Positions 12,402 to 25,352 of a DNA stretch of 64,000 nucleotides are shown piece after piece. Location of the stretch: the NCBI RefSeq assembly GCF_907164915.1, contig NC_061866.1, forward strand, positions 50,713,113 to 50,777,112. Direction: 5' to 3'. The first letter of the stretch is position 1. Every line of letters starts with the position of its first letter. A program made the translations under genes and the position numbers. The notes beneath the pieces are model-generated. The model ran no database searches. It was not told the DNA's origin and saw nothing but the letters and a program-made list of their open reading frames with translations. The DNA comes from Impatiens glandulifera (lineage: Eukaryota; Streptophyta; Magnoliopsida; Ericales; Balsaminaceae).

Positions 12402-15400
12402 CTAACCATAGACTATATAATATATATAGTTTGATCTAAACAAAACAACAAGTCTTGGAAATTCCTGTGTTGTGGTTTTTTTTGTCTACTTTTGTTGTTC
12501 TTGTGAAAATATTTACAAGTTTGTAACTTGTTAATAATTTAATTTTAGTTTAACTGTTTAATTACAATGATTGTATATATAATGGTTAGGTAACACTGTT
12601 TCTATGTTTTTAACATTAATAAATATATAAAACCTATGATTTGGGCTAGAGAAATTAAGTTTTTTTTATACAATAATAGTACTTAAGAGATCAAATTTTT
12701 ACTAATTTAAGATTGTTTATAAATTAAAAAATATAAAATAAAGAAAACTCAATTATTTATATAAATAAGTGGAAAGGGGAAATAAAAGGATGGTAAGATT
12801 TTGCTTTAAGTTTGAAATGGCTTTAATAATTTTCACTTTGTTTTTGCTTTTAAGTCAGCTTTAATTACATAAAGTTTCTTCTTTTTTTTCTTTGGCACAT
12901 AAAAACAAAAACGAAAGATAAAAGCATTAGTTCTATTTTTATATATATATATTTTTTTTAAAGTTGGCCACACCACCGAGTAAATGGCTCATGAGCTTTA
13001 GAAATTTGATATTAAAATGATGAATGTTAAAAGTTTTTCTTTTAATAAAAAGACATTTAAATAATATAAGATAAAAGAGTTATAACACAAAACATAACTA
13101 ACTGGGATATCACCATTAACTATACTATTTTAGTTTTTTTTTTTTAAATGGTTCTGAAAATCTAATGGGATATGATTTCTTTTGCTATACTATGTACGTA
13201 ACTATATATATATAAATTATATTTAATAAATGAGAAATAAAAAGTTGAAAACAAAATAAAATATTATTATTTAAAAAAAAATTATTTGATAAAGAAATAT
13301 AAGTTAATGTAGTTTTTAATTATTTGAATTATTATAATATTTTTTTATATAAAATTTAGAAATAATAAAGTAAAAGTATTTTAATATGTTAGTTAATAAA
13401 TTAAATCAATGAAAAAAAAATTATATAAAAGAAAAAATTAGTATCAAACTATTTCTAACTCTTTTTATTCTTAAGTATGCACGAAAACATGAATAATGGA
13501 TAATACATTTATCGTACTTGTCTCATCTCAATTCGAATTTTTATAATTTTTTTATTATCATTTTTGTGTCTTATTCGGTTTCAGATAATCACCACGGAAT
13601 ACCATTTATAGCATATTTAATTATTATTATTATTATTTATATATAAATGATTTTTTAATATAATATATATTATCATATTTTAAAATTTTATATTATTATA
13701 AAAAAATAAACTTTATTTATTTTTATAAAATATGTAAAATAAATAAATATTTTCATGAATTTATATATTTAATTCAGTTTATTAGTTTAAATACAGAATT
13801 AGAGTGAGATTGGTGTGGTTAGACGAATCACACATATCGTTCTCATCCATCACCATAAAAATATATTTATAAAAACATAAAAATAAAATAAAATTAGCGG
13901 GAGAATTATAATTTACACAATTTATTATTTGTGAGTTAGGACTTGTTTTTGTTTTGGAGTGACTTATTTGAAAAATTAAATGAGAGAAAAAATGTAATAA
14001 CAATTGATAATTTTAAGAATATGTATTTTTTTTAAAGATTATATATATATATATATAAATAAAATAAAATATAATAATTTAAAATAAAAAATATTTTAGT
14101 ATTTTAATTAGTAAATTGAGTAATATATTTAACGAGAAAAAGTGTAATAATGTTTTTTTTTTTTTTTTTTTTTTAGAAAATCGTTCGACATGCTTTTCTT
14201 CCATTTCTCCATCTGTCATTTGGGGGAAATGGCGGCACTTCCAGTTTTGAATTTTGACCACTGATAGAGTCATGTCCCATTGATAAGGCCTTGTTCAGCA
14301 ACTTATTTATATAATTTTTAAAAGATTAACAATCATTTCACTTATCAAAATATCTTATATATATATCTATTTTTATTTTAATATTTTTTCATGAAATATT
14401 ACTACACTTTTTATTTTCTTCTCCAATTAATATTTTTATGTAGTCTCTAAACAACCCAATTCAGCCCATAATATTGTTTATCATGCTATGATTTTAGAGT
14501 TATGTGGCCCACTCACAATATTTAGCTTGATTTTTATTGAAAACATATAAATTTGAGGAAAACCTTATATCAAAAGTTACTATGTGCTAGCCCATGAAGG
14601 AAGACTTCGGTTATGAGCTTCATCTTGTTTTTGGTGGAATGGAACATTTTATTTTTGTTCTACTGAGCATGACTTTTACAAATTGAACTCGCACAACTTG
14701 TTATATTCTGAGAGTTTGTTTTTGTTTGTTTTGACCTTTTGGATAGTTTATTTTTAAATTATATTTATTTATATTATTTTATGTTAGTTTAGGTAAATTA
14801 ATGTTATGATATATTTTTAATTATGTATATATTATCAAATTTAATAACATTTGTTTGTTTATTATGAATTTAACTCCAATTTAATATGTGATCCCTAAAC
14901 ACCGAATTTTGACACTTGAGTTACCTAGTGTGTAGAGTTATTGTCTTTGTTATTATATTATTGTGATAAACTTAACGACATTTTGGTATATCAAAATGCC
15001 GTACCAAAAAATACTAAAAATATATATACCAAAAAATATGGTAAAATATGATACTGATATCGAAACTATTGGTGTCATAAAGATATGCAATTTTTAAAAT
15101 CTTGGTATATAAAAAAATTAATTTTTATTTCAAGAACAATTTTAAATTTTTCAACAAAATTAATCTGACATCAACGAATCAACAAATCTTAGTAAAATAA
15201 ATAAATTCTCAATATATTTGAAGCTCAACTCTAAAATGTCTATTATTTCTCTCAAATCTTAATAATCTTTCTCTAAATTAACTTTAATGTTAATATAATT
15301 ATAAAAAAATTAAATTTTAAAAATCTAATTAAATTTTAACATTATTCAATAGAAAATGTATAATATTAATATTGTACTGAAACTGTGGTATATCATCAAT

Positions 15401-17098
15401 ATTCGATAAGATCGGTATGTTACGTGTATTATACTGAATTTTCGGTATACCAAAATAATGGTATACCGAAATAACGGTACGACAACAATATGATTTTTTT
15501 ATACCGAAATTTTCAATACAATACAATATACAGTATGAATAAAAAGTTACAGTATACCGTATCGATCCACTCATAATTACATTAACTTATTTTTTCTTGT
15601 TATTCTAAAGTTAAAATTACAAGCTCTTTCCTTAATATACATTTTTTTATTAAAAAATGTTAAGACAAAAACATTGAATATTTATTTTCATATATGAAAT
15701 ACAAAAAAAAAATAACAAATATATAGTAATCATAAATTTTTTGTTATTTGGTTAACATTAGTAAAAATATCTATAATTTAAATATTATATCTATCAAACC
15801 ATTAGAATAGTTTTAATTTCAACAATCTTATTCTATTAAGTTTTTTTTTTTTGTTTAATACTTTCAATAACAGCCTTAATCCCAAATAAAACCAGCTCTA
15901 ATCATTTTTTTTTGTTAATAATGTTTTTTTTAAACATAAAAATGACAATATATATATATATATATATATATAAACGCAATATGTGAAAACAATTCTGATT
16001 GGTTTTTCGATAAATTTAGTTCAACCACAGATCAAACCACAGATCAGACCGGATATATATTTTTTTAAATACTTAAATTCTATATATAATCAATTAGATA
16101 TATGCAAAAAAATTATCAAATAAAATATTGATTAAACTAAATATTCAACAAATTAACTTATCAGTTAATATCACACAAAATATTTATAATTTCGTAAATC
16201 AAAACAATAATCACACCAAATATCTTTATTATAAGTCAATAACAACTTGTTGGAATTTTCTGAATTTATGTTTATAAGTTTTTCTCGTACTTCACCTAAA
16301 ATTTTATTTTGCAACATCTCATTTTATTCTCCTTTAAGTGTTGTTTGAACCTTGAGATCCTTCCTCTAACAATAATTTTCTCACAAAAAGTGTATTGAAT
16401 TGATATTTTATCCATATGCTCAAGTAATATTACATATTTTCATGTTGGATCCAGCTTAGATTTCACATTTGTATAGACACTATTTTTGTACTTCAAATTT
16501 ATTATTATTTTTTAATAATTCTAAACTTATAAAAATATTTGTTTAAAATCATGCACATGTTAAATGCATGAGAATTATAAATTATTTTAAGGAACAATTG
16601 TATCAATTAAATTTTAAAACAATTAATTGGGACTATTTCAAAAAAGAAAAATTCAAGTGTTACCATTAAATAATTAAGGTGAATAATAGTTTAAAAGAAT
16701 TATTATTATTTATTAGGTATTTTAGAAAAGATAAAGTATATCAAATAATAAAATAAAAAAAATAATTGAGTTAAGTTATCTATTATTACTAATTTTTATT
16801 ATCTTATTTAAAATAAAATAAATTCCAAACTATTCACTGAATTCAGGCCCAAATGAATTAGAGAGGCCCATCTATGAAAAATATGAAGCCTGCATCTTTA
16901 CCACTAATGTAACTCTGAAGAATTAAATCATCAACAAGAGCTCCACTAGGGAGGCAGACCCGACAAAGAAGGCGAAAGATGGAGGTTAGAAAAGCAAGAA
17001 ACTCCAGTTCTTTGTAGTCGAGCAAAGAACAATCACAACTCGTCGATTTCCTTAGTGAAGTTGTAGTTGCTGCGAAGAACGTGGTATGTACGATTTTT
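12402..17098. other. AT-rich intergenic region
   Basis: No gene is supported. It contains the 3' flank of the PDLP-like gene, TA microsatellites, a poly-T run near 14152-14174, and a stretch at about 14970-15560 rich in GGTATACCG-type words that may be an old transposon fragment. Open frames here are low complexity. Confidence 0.55.
14970..15565. repeat. Possible old DNA-transposon remnant rich in GGTATACCGAA words
   Basis: The words GGTATA, TACCGAAAT and CGGTATACC recur on both strands across about 600 bp, giving partly self-complementary ends (CATTTTGGTATATCAAAATG near 14981; GTATACCGTATCG near 15553). No transposase is encoded and no clean target duplication was found, so the class is undetermined. 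Confidence 0.3.
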
Positions 17099-20000
17099 TC
17101 GTGATTCTCCTCAAATCCATGACGCCATGATCTGCCCGTTCTTCGACTGAATTTTCATCGAAATAACAATCTACTTAACAAATATTTCCCTAATTCTATT
17201 ACATAGTAGATATGACCTAACAAAATAATGACAAAAAAAGCAAAAGAAAAGAGTTAAAAGGACTAAAAAAATGGTACATCATTACTATGATATGGCCTAA
17301 CAAAACATTTACCAAAATAACAAAATAAAAGAGCTAAAGGACTAAAAAAAAATTAAGACAAATAGTTAAAATAAAAAATATGTAAACTCCTGGTGCTCAA
17401 TCTTCATAGTGGATCTTTTACCATGGTTAGATTAATCTTCATTCACCCTTCTATCAATACACCCTTCTTTAGAACTTCGACGTCCTCGTCGGAGTTGAAT
17501 CGAACGTTTCTTCTTATTTCCTTAAGCCAGAAATGTCTCCGGGCATTGAAAAATCAGTGCTTCTACATCTTTTCATTAATTCTCCTATTCTCCGCGATTT
17601 GACCATTTAATCATCATCTGACGACGTCGTCCGTCTTCCATGATCAGTTCCCTTTCATTTCAAATGTCTCCGGAATCCCATCAGGCATGTTCAAACTCAG
17701 AATTTCTTCCACCCTACTCGGCGTGCCCATGTATTTCTTCAATTGAGATATGTGGAAGACATTATGTATCTTTGCCTCTTATTCCAATTCCAATCGGCAT
17801 GCCACTTTCTCCAATTCGCTCCATAACACGAAAATGTCCAAAGTACTTAGCAAAAAGTTTGTGATAATTATTTCTCATAGATAATTGACGGTAGGGTCGT
17901 AACTTAATTAGAATCCTGCAAATTCACTACAAATTATGCATATTTTCTTTGTTTATCTTGTACTTGTTTAATCCGATTATGAGCTTTTTCCAAATGGAAT
18001 TTGAGAAGTTGAAGTGTTGTCTCCCTCGTTAGAAGAGTTTGGTTAATATTTTCAACTCTCGAGTCTCTTGCCAGATATGGGACATGTACCGGTGGTTTAT
18101 AACCATATACTATTTTAAAAGGAGAATTTTGGATGGCTGAGTGGAAGTTAGTGTTGTACCACCATTCTGCGAGAGCAAACCATTTATCTGATTGGTGTGG
18201 ACATTGTCCTTCCATACACTTCAAGTAAGTTCACAAACAACGTTTACTACCTCCATTTGTCTGTCCGTTTATGGATGATAATTCGAAGACAAAGCTTGGT
18301 GTACACCCTGCAATTTCAAAAACTCATGCCAAAAGATACTATGAAAAAATTTGTCTCGTTCACTTACAATTGAGAGTGACATCCCATGGAGTTTGAGGAT
18401 GTTTTCAATGAACACCTCCTTCTATCTTCTTTTCTATAAAAAATAATGTCGAAGACCCACAAAGTGAGCCATTTTTGAAATACGATCAATCATAACCAGA
18501 ATAGTTGTTTTTCTCTTATTTTTGGTAAGTGTTCAATGAAATCAATTGATATTGATTCCCAAATTTTATTTGGGATGAGCAAAGGTTGTAGAAGGCCTTT
18601 TGGGCATGCATTGTCAGCCTTATTCTGTTGACAAATATCACAAATACGTATGAATTCTTGAACATCTCTTACAAAACTTGTCCAGCAATATACTAGTTGT
18701 AATTTCTTTAGTGTTACTGACATACCTGAATGACCTCTAGTGGGACTATTATGCATAGAGTCAATAAGGATTGTTTTAACTCTGAATTACTGCCAACCAC
18801 TGATTTTCTATTTTACTCAGTGTTCTATCAATGAAGGTAAAGCTCGGGTGCGCCTCATTATCCTCCTTTATCTCCTGAATTAGTTTGATTAAATTTAGAT
18901 CAGAATTCTAACTTATGTTGATTCATTTTATGACAGGTGAATGATACAGTGAAAGGTGGGCACACTGAACTTCTTTTAAGTCTTTGGGATAGAGCATGAA
19001 CAACAACATTATCAGGTTCTTTCTTGTATTGCTCAGAGAAATGATAGCCGACCAACTTGTACAACCACTTCTCTTGAGGCGAGGTTTGAACTCGCTATAA
19101 AAGGAGGTGTTTAAGAGACTAATGATCAATTTTCACCACAAACGATTTATAGCGTAAATATGGTCTCCACTTCTTTACTACAAATGTGAGAGCTAACAAC
19201 TCTATTTCGTATGTTGACGGAGAGTTTTTTTTTGCAACAGATATCACTTGACTGATAAAAGCTATGGGACAATTGCCTCAATGCGAAGTCACTCACATAT
19301 GTTTTTATCACAAATGGAATAGAAAAATCTGGAAGAGTCAAGATTGGAGGGGTCATCATACGTGATTTGAGTAGTTTAAATGCCTCATTAGCTTGATCGT
19401 TTAATGCAAAGTTGTCTTTTTTTAACAACTCCATTAAAGGATGAGCAATCACCCTATACGTTTGGAGGAATCTTCTATAGTATCCTGTAATACCTAGAAA
19501 CTCTTGTAGTTGTTTGATCGAACCCGGTGTTGGACAGCTTTCCATGGCCTTGATTTTCTCCGGATCAGCAACTACACCCTCTCGATTAATAATATGGCAT
19601 TGGTAAACAATATGACAACTTCTATACTCACATTTCTCACGATTGAGGAATAGAGTATTGATTCTCAAGGTTTCATTTACCTATTTTAAGTGGTGCACAT
19701 GTTTTTGCTAATTAGTGCTATATGCCTATATACCAAAATATTATAAAAAAATACTAACGCAAACCTTCTCTGGAAAGACTTTAGCACTATATTAATGAGA
19801 CTTTGAAAAGTAGATGGCGCATTGGTCAATTAAAATGGCATCACTAAAAACTTGTACAACCCCTCATGAGTACGGAAGACAATCATGTGACAATCTGTTT
19901 ATTTCATTCGAATCTAATGGTAGCCTGAGCGAAGATCGAGTTTGGAAAAAACTTTTAAACCTTGCAGTTCTTTAATGATCGGTATGAGAAATTTATCATT

Positions 20001-20990
20001 AACTGTAGTTGCATTTAGTTGTCTGTAATCGACAAATAGTCTCCACGAAAGATATTTTTTTCGTACTAGGACCACTGGTGCCGCAAATGCACTATGACTA
20101 TGCTGTATTATTCATTTATCTAGCATATCATCTACCATGATCTCAATTTCCCCATTTTGAATGACAATATAAATATAGGATCTCTAACATATTGGCTAAG
20201 TACCCTCTTTAAGGTGAATTTGATGATCAAAAGCTCGTACATGAGGTAACTTGAGAATTTGACAGAAAATGAGCGAAAAACAAAAGGGAGCTATTGCTCA
20301 TTCATTCCCTAAAAACTTAATAAGCAAGATTCTCTCAGCTAATTAACAATCTACTCAGCGATCCTAATTCTGTTACATAGTCTGTCTGATGATGTGGTCT
20401 AACAAAATAATGGCCAAATAATAAAATAAAAGAGTTCAAAGACTAAAAGAAATTAAGATAGACAGTTAAATTAAAAAAAATGTAAGCTCTGAGTCCTCCC
20501 ACATGAATCTCTTAATATCGTTAGATCAATCTTCATTCACCCTTGTATCAATTGATTCCTTGAAGAGATTATTTAGGAGTTTCAAGGGTGAATGAGAGAA
20601 GAGATTGATACGGAAGATGAGAATAAAGATGTTGAGCTACTGCTATTTAATTGCAAAATACGTATTGAACAATTAGAATATTCAGATCCTTTTATCTGAA
20701 AGGTCTGCATATTCTAACAAAATTCTATTACAACTTAGTAGATTAGCTGACCAAATAGACTATGGCTAAAATGAAAAGATAAAACAAGTTAGTGACATCC
20801 ATACACAAAAAGAAGAATACAAAATAAAGAACTCAAAACTAAAACAGTTCATCCAATCGATCTCTAGCATCCATGTGGCTCTATAATTTCCGTTCGACCA
20901 TCTTTTAATTAACATTCGTAACAGATTCTCCTCAAATTCATGATGCCATGATCTTCCTGTTCTTCGACTGAATTTAGTCTCCCCGTTGCC
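17099..20990 (-). mobile_element. Decayed Ty3/gypsy retrotransposon
   Basis: A minus-strand pol remnant (see 17640-20250) is bracketed by related non-coding sequence. The stretch at 17170-17460 and that at 20341-20560 share ordered words such as TCTAACAAAATAATG, ATAAAAGAG and AATCTTCATTCACCCTT. A second shared block, GATTCTCCTCAAATNCATGA, lies at 17101 and 20932. The order of blocks differs on the two sides, so the LTRs are rearranged or nested and exact termini are not called. No gag or protease was recognised; the right-hand block starts just upstream of the reverse transcriptase. Confidence 0.65.
17640..20250 (-). pseudogene. Ty3/gypsy pol remnant (reverse transcriptase, RNase H, integrase)
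   Basis: Read on the minus strand, the order is that of a gypsy polyprotein. Reverse transcriptase: about 20090-19920 encodes [19 protein letters not shown] and [11 protein letters not shown], and 19830-19870 encodes YKFLVMPF. The RT thumb/connection and RNase H part lies at 19668-19150 (QLQEFLGITGYYRRF, then ILTLPDFSIPF). The integrase zinc-binding and core start lies at 18756-18490 (HSGMSVTLKKL, CDICQQNKA, SIDFIEHLP). Late integrase is at 18224-17934 (ALAEWWYNTNFH) and the C-terminal module at 17860-17720 (FAKYFGHFRV). Many stops and frameshifts interrupt it, so it is non-functional. The zinc-binding H/C pattern and the YRQLN and LDLRSGYH motifs secure the family. Confidence 0.85.
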
Positions 20991-21415
20991 CGCCAATAAG
21001 ACCGAATCGAAGAAGAATTTAGACGACCCCGACAGCTATAAATGGAGGCTAGAGACGAAAAAGAGAAAGGTAGAGAGAACATAGAGGATTTCCAGCACAA
21101 TTCATCCCTGATATTTCGAAAGCCTTTTCAGAATATCATTCTTCCCTTCTTGAGTGATTGTGAGTATATTGAGCGGTAGTTAACTGATATTGATTATATA
21201 GTTATCAAAGAAGGATTAATTTGAGATTGGCTAATTAAACATTGTTAACAATGTCTGTTAATATTGATGTATTAGTTGTTAAATTATGTTGATTTTTGGC
21301 TAAATTTTGGGTGCTTGACGGTTAGAATCGAAAACGAAACTGGAAAAGGAGGGTCTGAAACTCCTTGCCCTGAACATGTCCATTGGCCGCATGATGAAGT
21401 ACAAATACATATGAA
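20991..21415. other. Intergenic segment between the gypsy remnant and the fold-back element
   Basis: No gene is supported. An open frame crossing 21276-21476 runs into the terminal repeat of the next element and resembles no known protein. Confidence 0.5.
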
Positions 21416-23646
21416 TAGGGGTGAGCATAATTTGGGTTTACCCAAACCCAACCCTAACCCAAACCCAAAATATTAATTTGGGTTGATTAATATGTATTGG
21501 GTTGAGTATGGGTTAGGTTGAATATGGGTTGGGTTTAATTTGGGTTGGGTTAGGGTTACCCAAATTACCCGAATTATATAAATTTAATTTAATTCTCTAT
21601 TATTAATCCAATATAAACTAATCATCTTCCAACTTTAAGTCGAACACGTTTTTAACACGTTTAACATGTTTTCATACTTATAACACGTTTTTCACACGTT
21701 TAACATGTTTTCACGTTTTTGACACGTTTAACACGTTTAACACGTTTTTGACATGTTTAATACGTGTAACGCGTTTTTGACAAGTTTAACACGTTTTTTT
21801 TACGTTTTTGGCACGTTTATCACGTTTTAACATATTTAACACGTTAATACAATTTTGATAAATTTAACACGTTTTTTTACGTTTTTGGCATGTTTAACAC
21901 GTTTTTGACATTTTAACATGTTTAACACGTTTTTGATATGTTTAACACGATTTTCATACGTTTTTAATATTTTTAACACGTTTTCACTATTATAACACGT
22001 TTAATATGTTTTCACGTTTTTGGCACGTTTAACACGTTTTCACACTAATAACACGTTTTTCACGTTTAACATGTTTTTGATATTTTTAATACGTGTAACA
22101 CGTTTTTGACAAGTTGAACACGTTTTTTTTACGTTTTTGGCACATTTAACATATTTAACACGTTAATACGTTTTTCATAAGTTTAACACGCTTTTCACGT
22201 TTTTGGCACGTTTAACACGTTTTTGACATTTTAACACGTTTTTGATATGTTTAACAAGTTTAACGCGGTTTTCACACGTTTAACATGTTTTTCGTGTTTT
22301 TAGCATATTTAACACGTTTTTGACATATTTGACACGTTTTTCACATTTTTGGCACGTTTAACACGTTTTTGACATGTTGAATGCGTTTAATACGTTTTTA
22401 GCTCATTTAACACATTTTTAGCATATTTAACACGTTTTGGTATGTTTAACACATTTTCACGTTTTTGGCACATTTTCACGTTTTTGGCACGTTTAACACG
22501 TTTTTGACATTTTAACACGTTTTTGCACATTTAACATATTTTTGACATGTTTACCATGTTTTTTTGCACGTTAACACGTTTTGATAAATTGTAACACGTT
22601 TTTCTCACGTTTAATACGTTTTTAGTATGTTTAACATGTTTTCACATTTTGGCACGTCAAACGTGTGAAAAATGTATTAAACGTGATAAAAATGTGAGAA
22701 ACATGTTAGACGTGTCAAAAACGTGTTAAACGTGTTAAAATGTGCCAAAAATGTGGAAAACGTGTTAATATGTACCAAAAATGTGGAAAACGTGTTAAAA
22801 AACATGTTAAACATATTAAAAATATGTTGAACGTGTCAAGAATGTGAAAAATGTGAAAACATGTTAAACATGTCAAAAACGTGTTAAACATGTCAAAATA
22901 TGTTAAATGTGTCATAATCGTGAAAAACGTGTCAAACGTGTCAAAAACGTGTTAAATGTGTTAAAAATGTCAAAACATGAAAACAATGTTTAACGTGTTA
23001 AAATGTGTTAAACGTGTCAAAAACGTGTTAAACGTATCAAAAACGTATGAAACATGTCAAAAACGTGTCAAAATGTGTTAAAAACGTGGAAAACGTGTCA
23101 AAATATGTCAAAAACGTGGAAAACGTGTCAAAACGTATTAAACGTGCCAAAAACGTGAAAAACGTGTGAAAACGTGTTAAATGTGTTAAGAATGTGAAAA
23201 ACATGTTAAACATGTTAAAACGTGTTAGACGTGCCAAAACGTGTTAAACATGCCAAAAACATGAAAAACGTGTTCAACGTGTCAAAATGTGTTAAACGTG
23301 CCAAAAACGTGTTAAACGTGTCAAAAACGTGTTAAACGTGTGAAAAACGTATTAAACATGTCAAAAATGTGAAAATGTGTTAAACATGTCAAAACGTGTT
23401 AAAAACATGAAAAATGTGAAAAACGTATTAAATATGTCAAAAACGTGTTAAACGAATAAAAATGTGTTAAATGAGTCAAATACATTTTAAATAAAAAATA
23501 ATAATAAAATAAATTGGGTTACTCAATCCATACTTAACCAAACCTATACCCAACCCATATTAGTAAATAATATGGGTTGAATTATGGATTGGATAAATTT
23601 AATTTGAGTTGAATATGGGTTGGATTTACCCGTTTGCTCACCCCTC
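21416..23646. mobile_element. Fold-back, hAT-like non-autonomous element with giant inverted minisatellite arms
   Basis: The left end TAGGGGTGAGCA at 21416 is mirrored by TGCTCACCCC at the right end (about 23635-23646), followed on both sides by related TTTGGGTTTACCC-type sequence. Flanks CATATGAA (21408-21415) and CATATAAA (23647-23654) agree in 7 of 8 bases, which would suit an 8-bp hAT target duplication. Between the ends, about 21640-22660 is a degenerate array of TTTAACACGTTTTTGACACG-like units, and about 22661-23490 is the same array in reverse complement, so the transcript could fold into a hairpin close to 1 kb long. No transposase is encoded; open frames in it are low-complexity Phe/Thr/Leu strings. 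Confidence 0.65.
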
Positions 23647-23657
23647 CATATAAACCT

Positions 23658-23666
23658 GTAAAATGA
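23658..23666. repeat. MULE target-site duplication, left copy (GTAAAATGA)
   Basis: Nine bases immediately before the CAGTTCAGATC terminus of copy 1. The identical nine bases follow the right terminus at 58301-58309. A 9-bp duplication is the hallmark of Mutator-like elements. Confidence 0.85.
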
Positions 23667-25030
23667 CAGTTCAGATCTTCTGCTACCGATTGCCGTGTTC
23701 CCCTGTGGCGGACCAATCAGATTGCAGCATTATTAATTTAATAATAAATCAATCTGGGCAGGAGACGGAGGGAGGGAGAATCCGGAATCCGGGTTTAGGC
23801 CCGAGTTCACACAAGACGCCGTTAACGGAAGCGCCCGTTAACGCCAGGAAATAATATAATATTCAGATAATACCCAGATAAGATATCTTCGCTTTGATCT
23901 ACACGCCCGTTGCCATGACCCTCATGTAAACCCCGCATACCCACCCATGAGAAGAACGCCTGCCGTTCATGAAAATACACTTACACGTCCATGTAAAGAC
24001 CGAATTGACAGTCATATTTTCTTTACGTTTATTAAATATTAATTTAATTTATTAAATAACACAGGCAGCGATATAATATTCGCTTCAAGTAATTCAATCT
24101 TTTATTTTCTAGGAATTTTTATTTACTTTTTTTATTTCAATTTTTTTGCCTCGAGTCTCTCTGGAGCGAAGATATATTTGCTTCCATTCATTTTAATAAA
24201 AACCTCATGTAAAACCCCCCTACCCACCCATGTAAAGACCGCTTGCCTACCATGTAAAGACATGTACCCGTCTATGTAAAGACCAAACTGGCCTGGATTT
24301 TATATTTCCGATTATTAAATATTAATTCAATTAATTGAAGATGACATGCAGCAACCGAACAAATCTTCGCCTCAATTACCGGCTAGTTTTTTTTTCCTAT
24401 TTTTTTTTTATTTCATTTTTTTTGCCTCGAGACTCTCTGGAGCGAAGATATATTTGCTTCAATTCATTCTAATAAAAACCTCATGTAAAACCCCCCTACC
24501 CACCCATGTAAAGACCGCTTGCCTACCATGCAAAGACACTTACCCGTTTATGTGAAGACCAAACTGGCATGGATTTTATATTTCCGATTATTAAATATTA
24601 ATTCAATTAATTGAAGATGACATGCAGCAACCGAACAAATCTTCGCCTCAATTACCGGCTAGTTTTTTTTTCCTATTTTTTTTTTATTTCATTTTTTTTT
24701 GCCTCGAGACTCTCTGGAGCGAAGATATATTTGCTTCAATTCATTCTAATAAAAACATCATGTAAAACCCCCCTACCCACCCATGAGAAGACCGCTTGAC
24801 TACCATGTAAAGACACTTCCCCGTCTATGTAAAGACCCAAATGACAAGGATTTTATATTTCCGTTTATTAAATATTAATTCAATTAATTGAAGATGACAT
24901 GCAGCAACCGAACAAATCTTCGCCTCAATTACCGGCTAGATTTTTTTTCATAATTTTTTTTTATTTCATTTTTTTTGGCTGGAGACCTTCATGAGCGAAG
25001 ATGTATTTGCTTCAATTAATTCATTACTTT
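23667..25030 (+). repeat. MULE left terminal repeat with four internal units, copy 1
   Basis: The outer part (about 23667-24645) is the reverse complement of the right end at 57319-58300. From about 24060 the sequence is a series of units of about 276 bp, each with GCCTCGAG followed by CTCTCTGGAGCGAAGATAT (starts near 24150, 24425, 24702 and a diverged one near 24977). Each unit also carries CATGTAAAGAC words and CAACCGAACAAATCTTCGCC. The left end has about four units, the right end about two. Confidence 0.8.
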
Positions 25031-25352
25031 TTTTTATTTATTTAAATTTTTTCGGTGGAAAAGAACATTTGTTCGCCTAGACCATGTTCCATGTAAAATG
25101 GATTGAATAGTCGCTTCTCGAGAGAACACTTATTCGCCCCTGGTCCCTGTGTCATGTTACATGGAATGAATAGTCGTTTTTCGAAAGAAGACATGTTCGC
25201 CCCGGTTACATGAATATATATACCCCCTAATATGATTATTTTATTATCATTTCCGCCCGATTCATCTCTCTCTCTTCCTGCCTCCTTTTCACGGCGATTC
25301 GTAACCGGCTCCCCGTCGACCGAACCTGAATCCACATCTTCACGACTCCACA

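Noticed and set aside
21440..21560. Interstitial telomere repeat (AACCCTAACCC words)
   Set aside because: The words are short, irregular and mirrored at the other end of the fold-back element, so they belong to its terminal repeats.
22715..23237. Phe/Thr/Leu-rich open frames
   Set aside because: They are translations of the inverted minisatellite arms, without start context or family.
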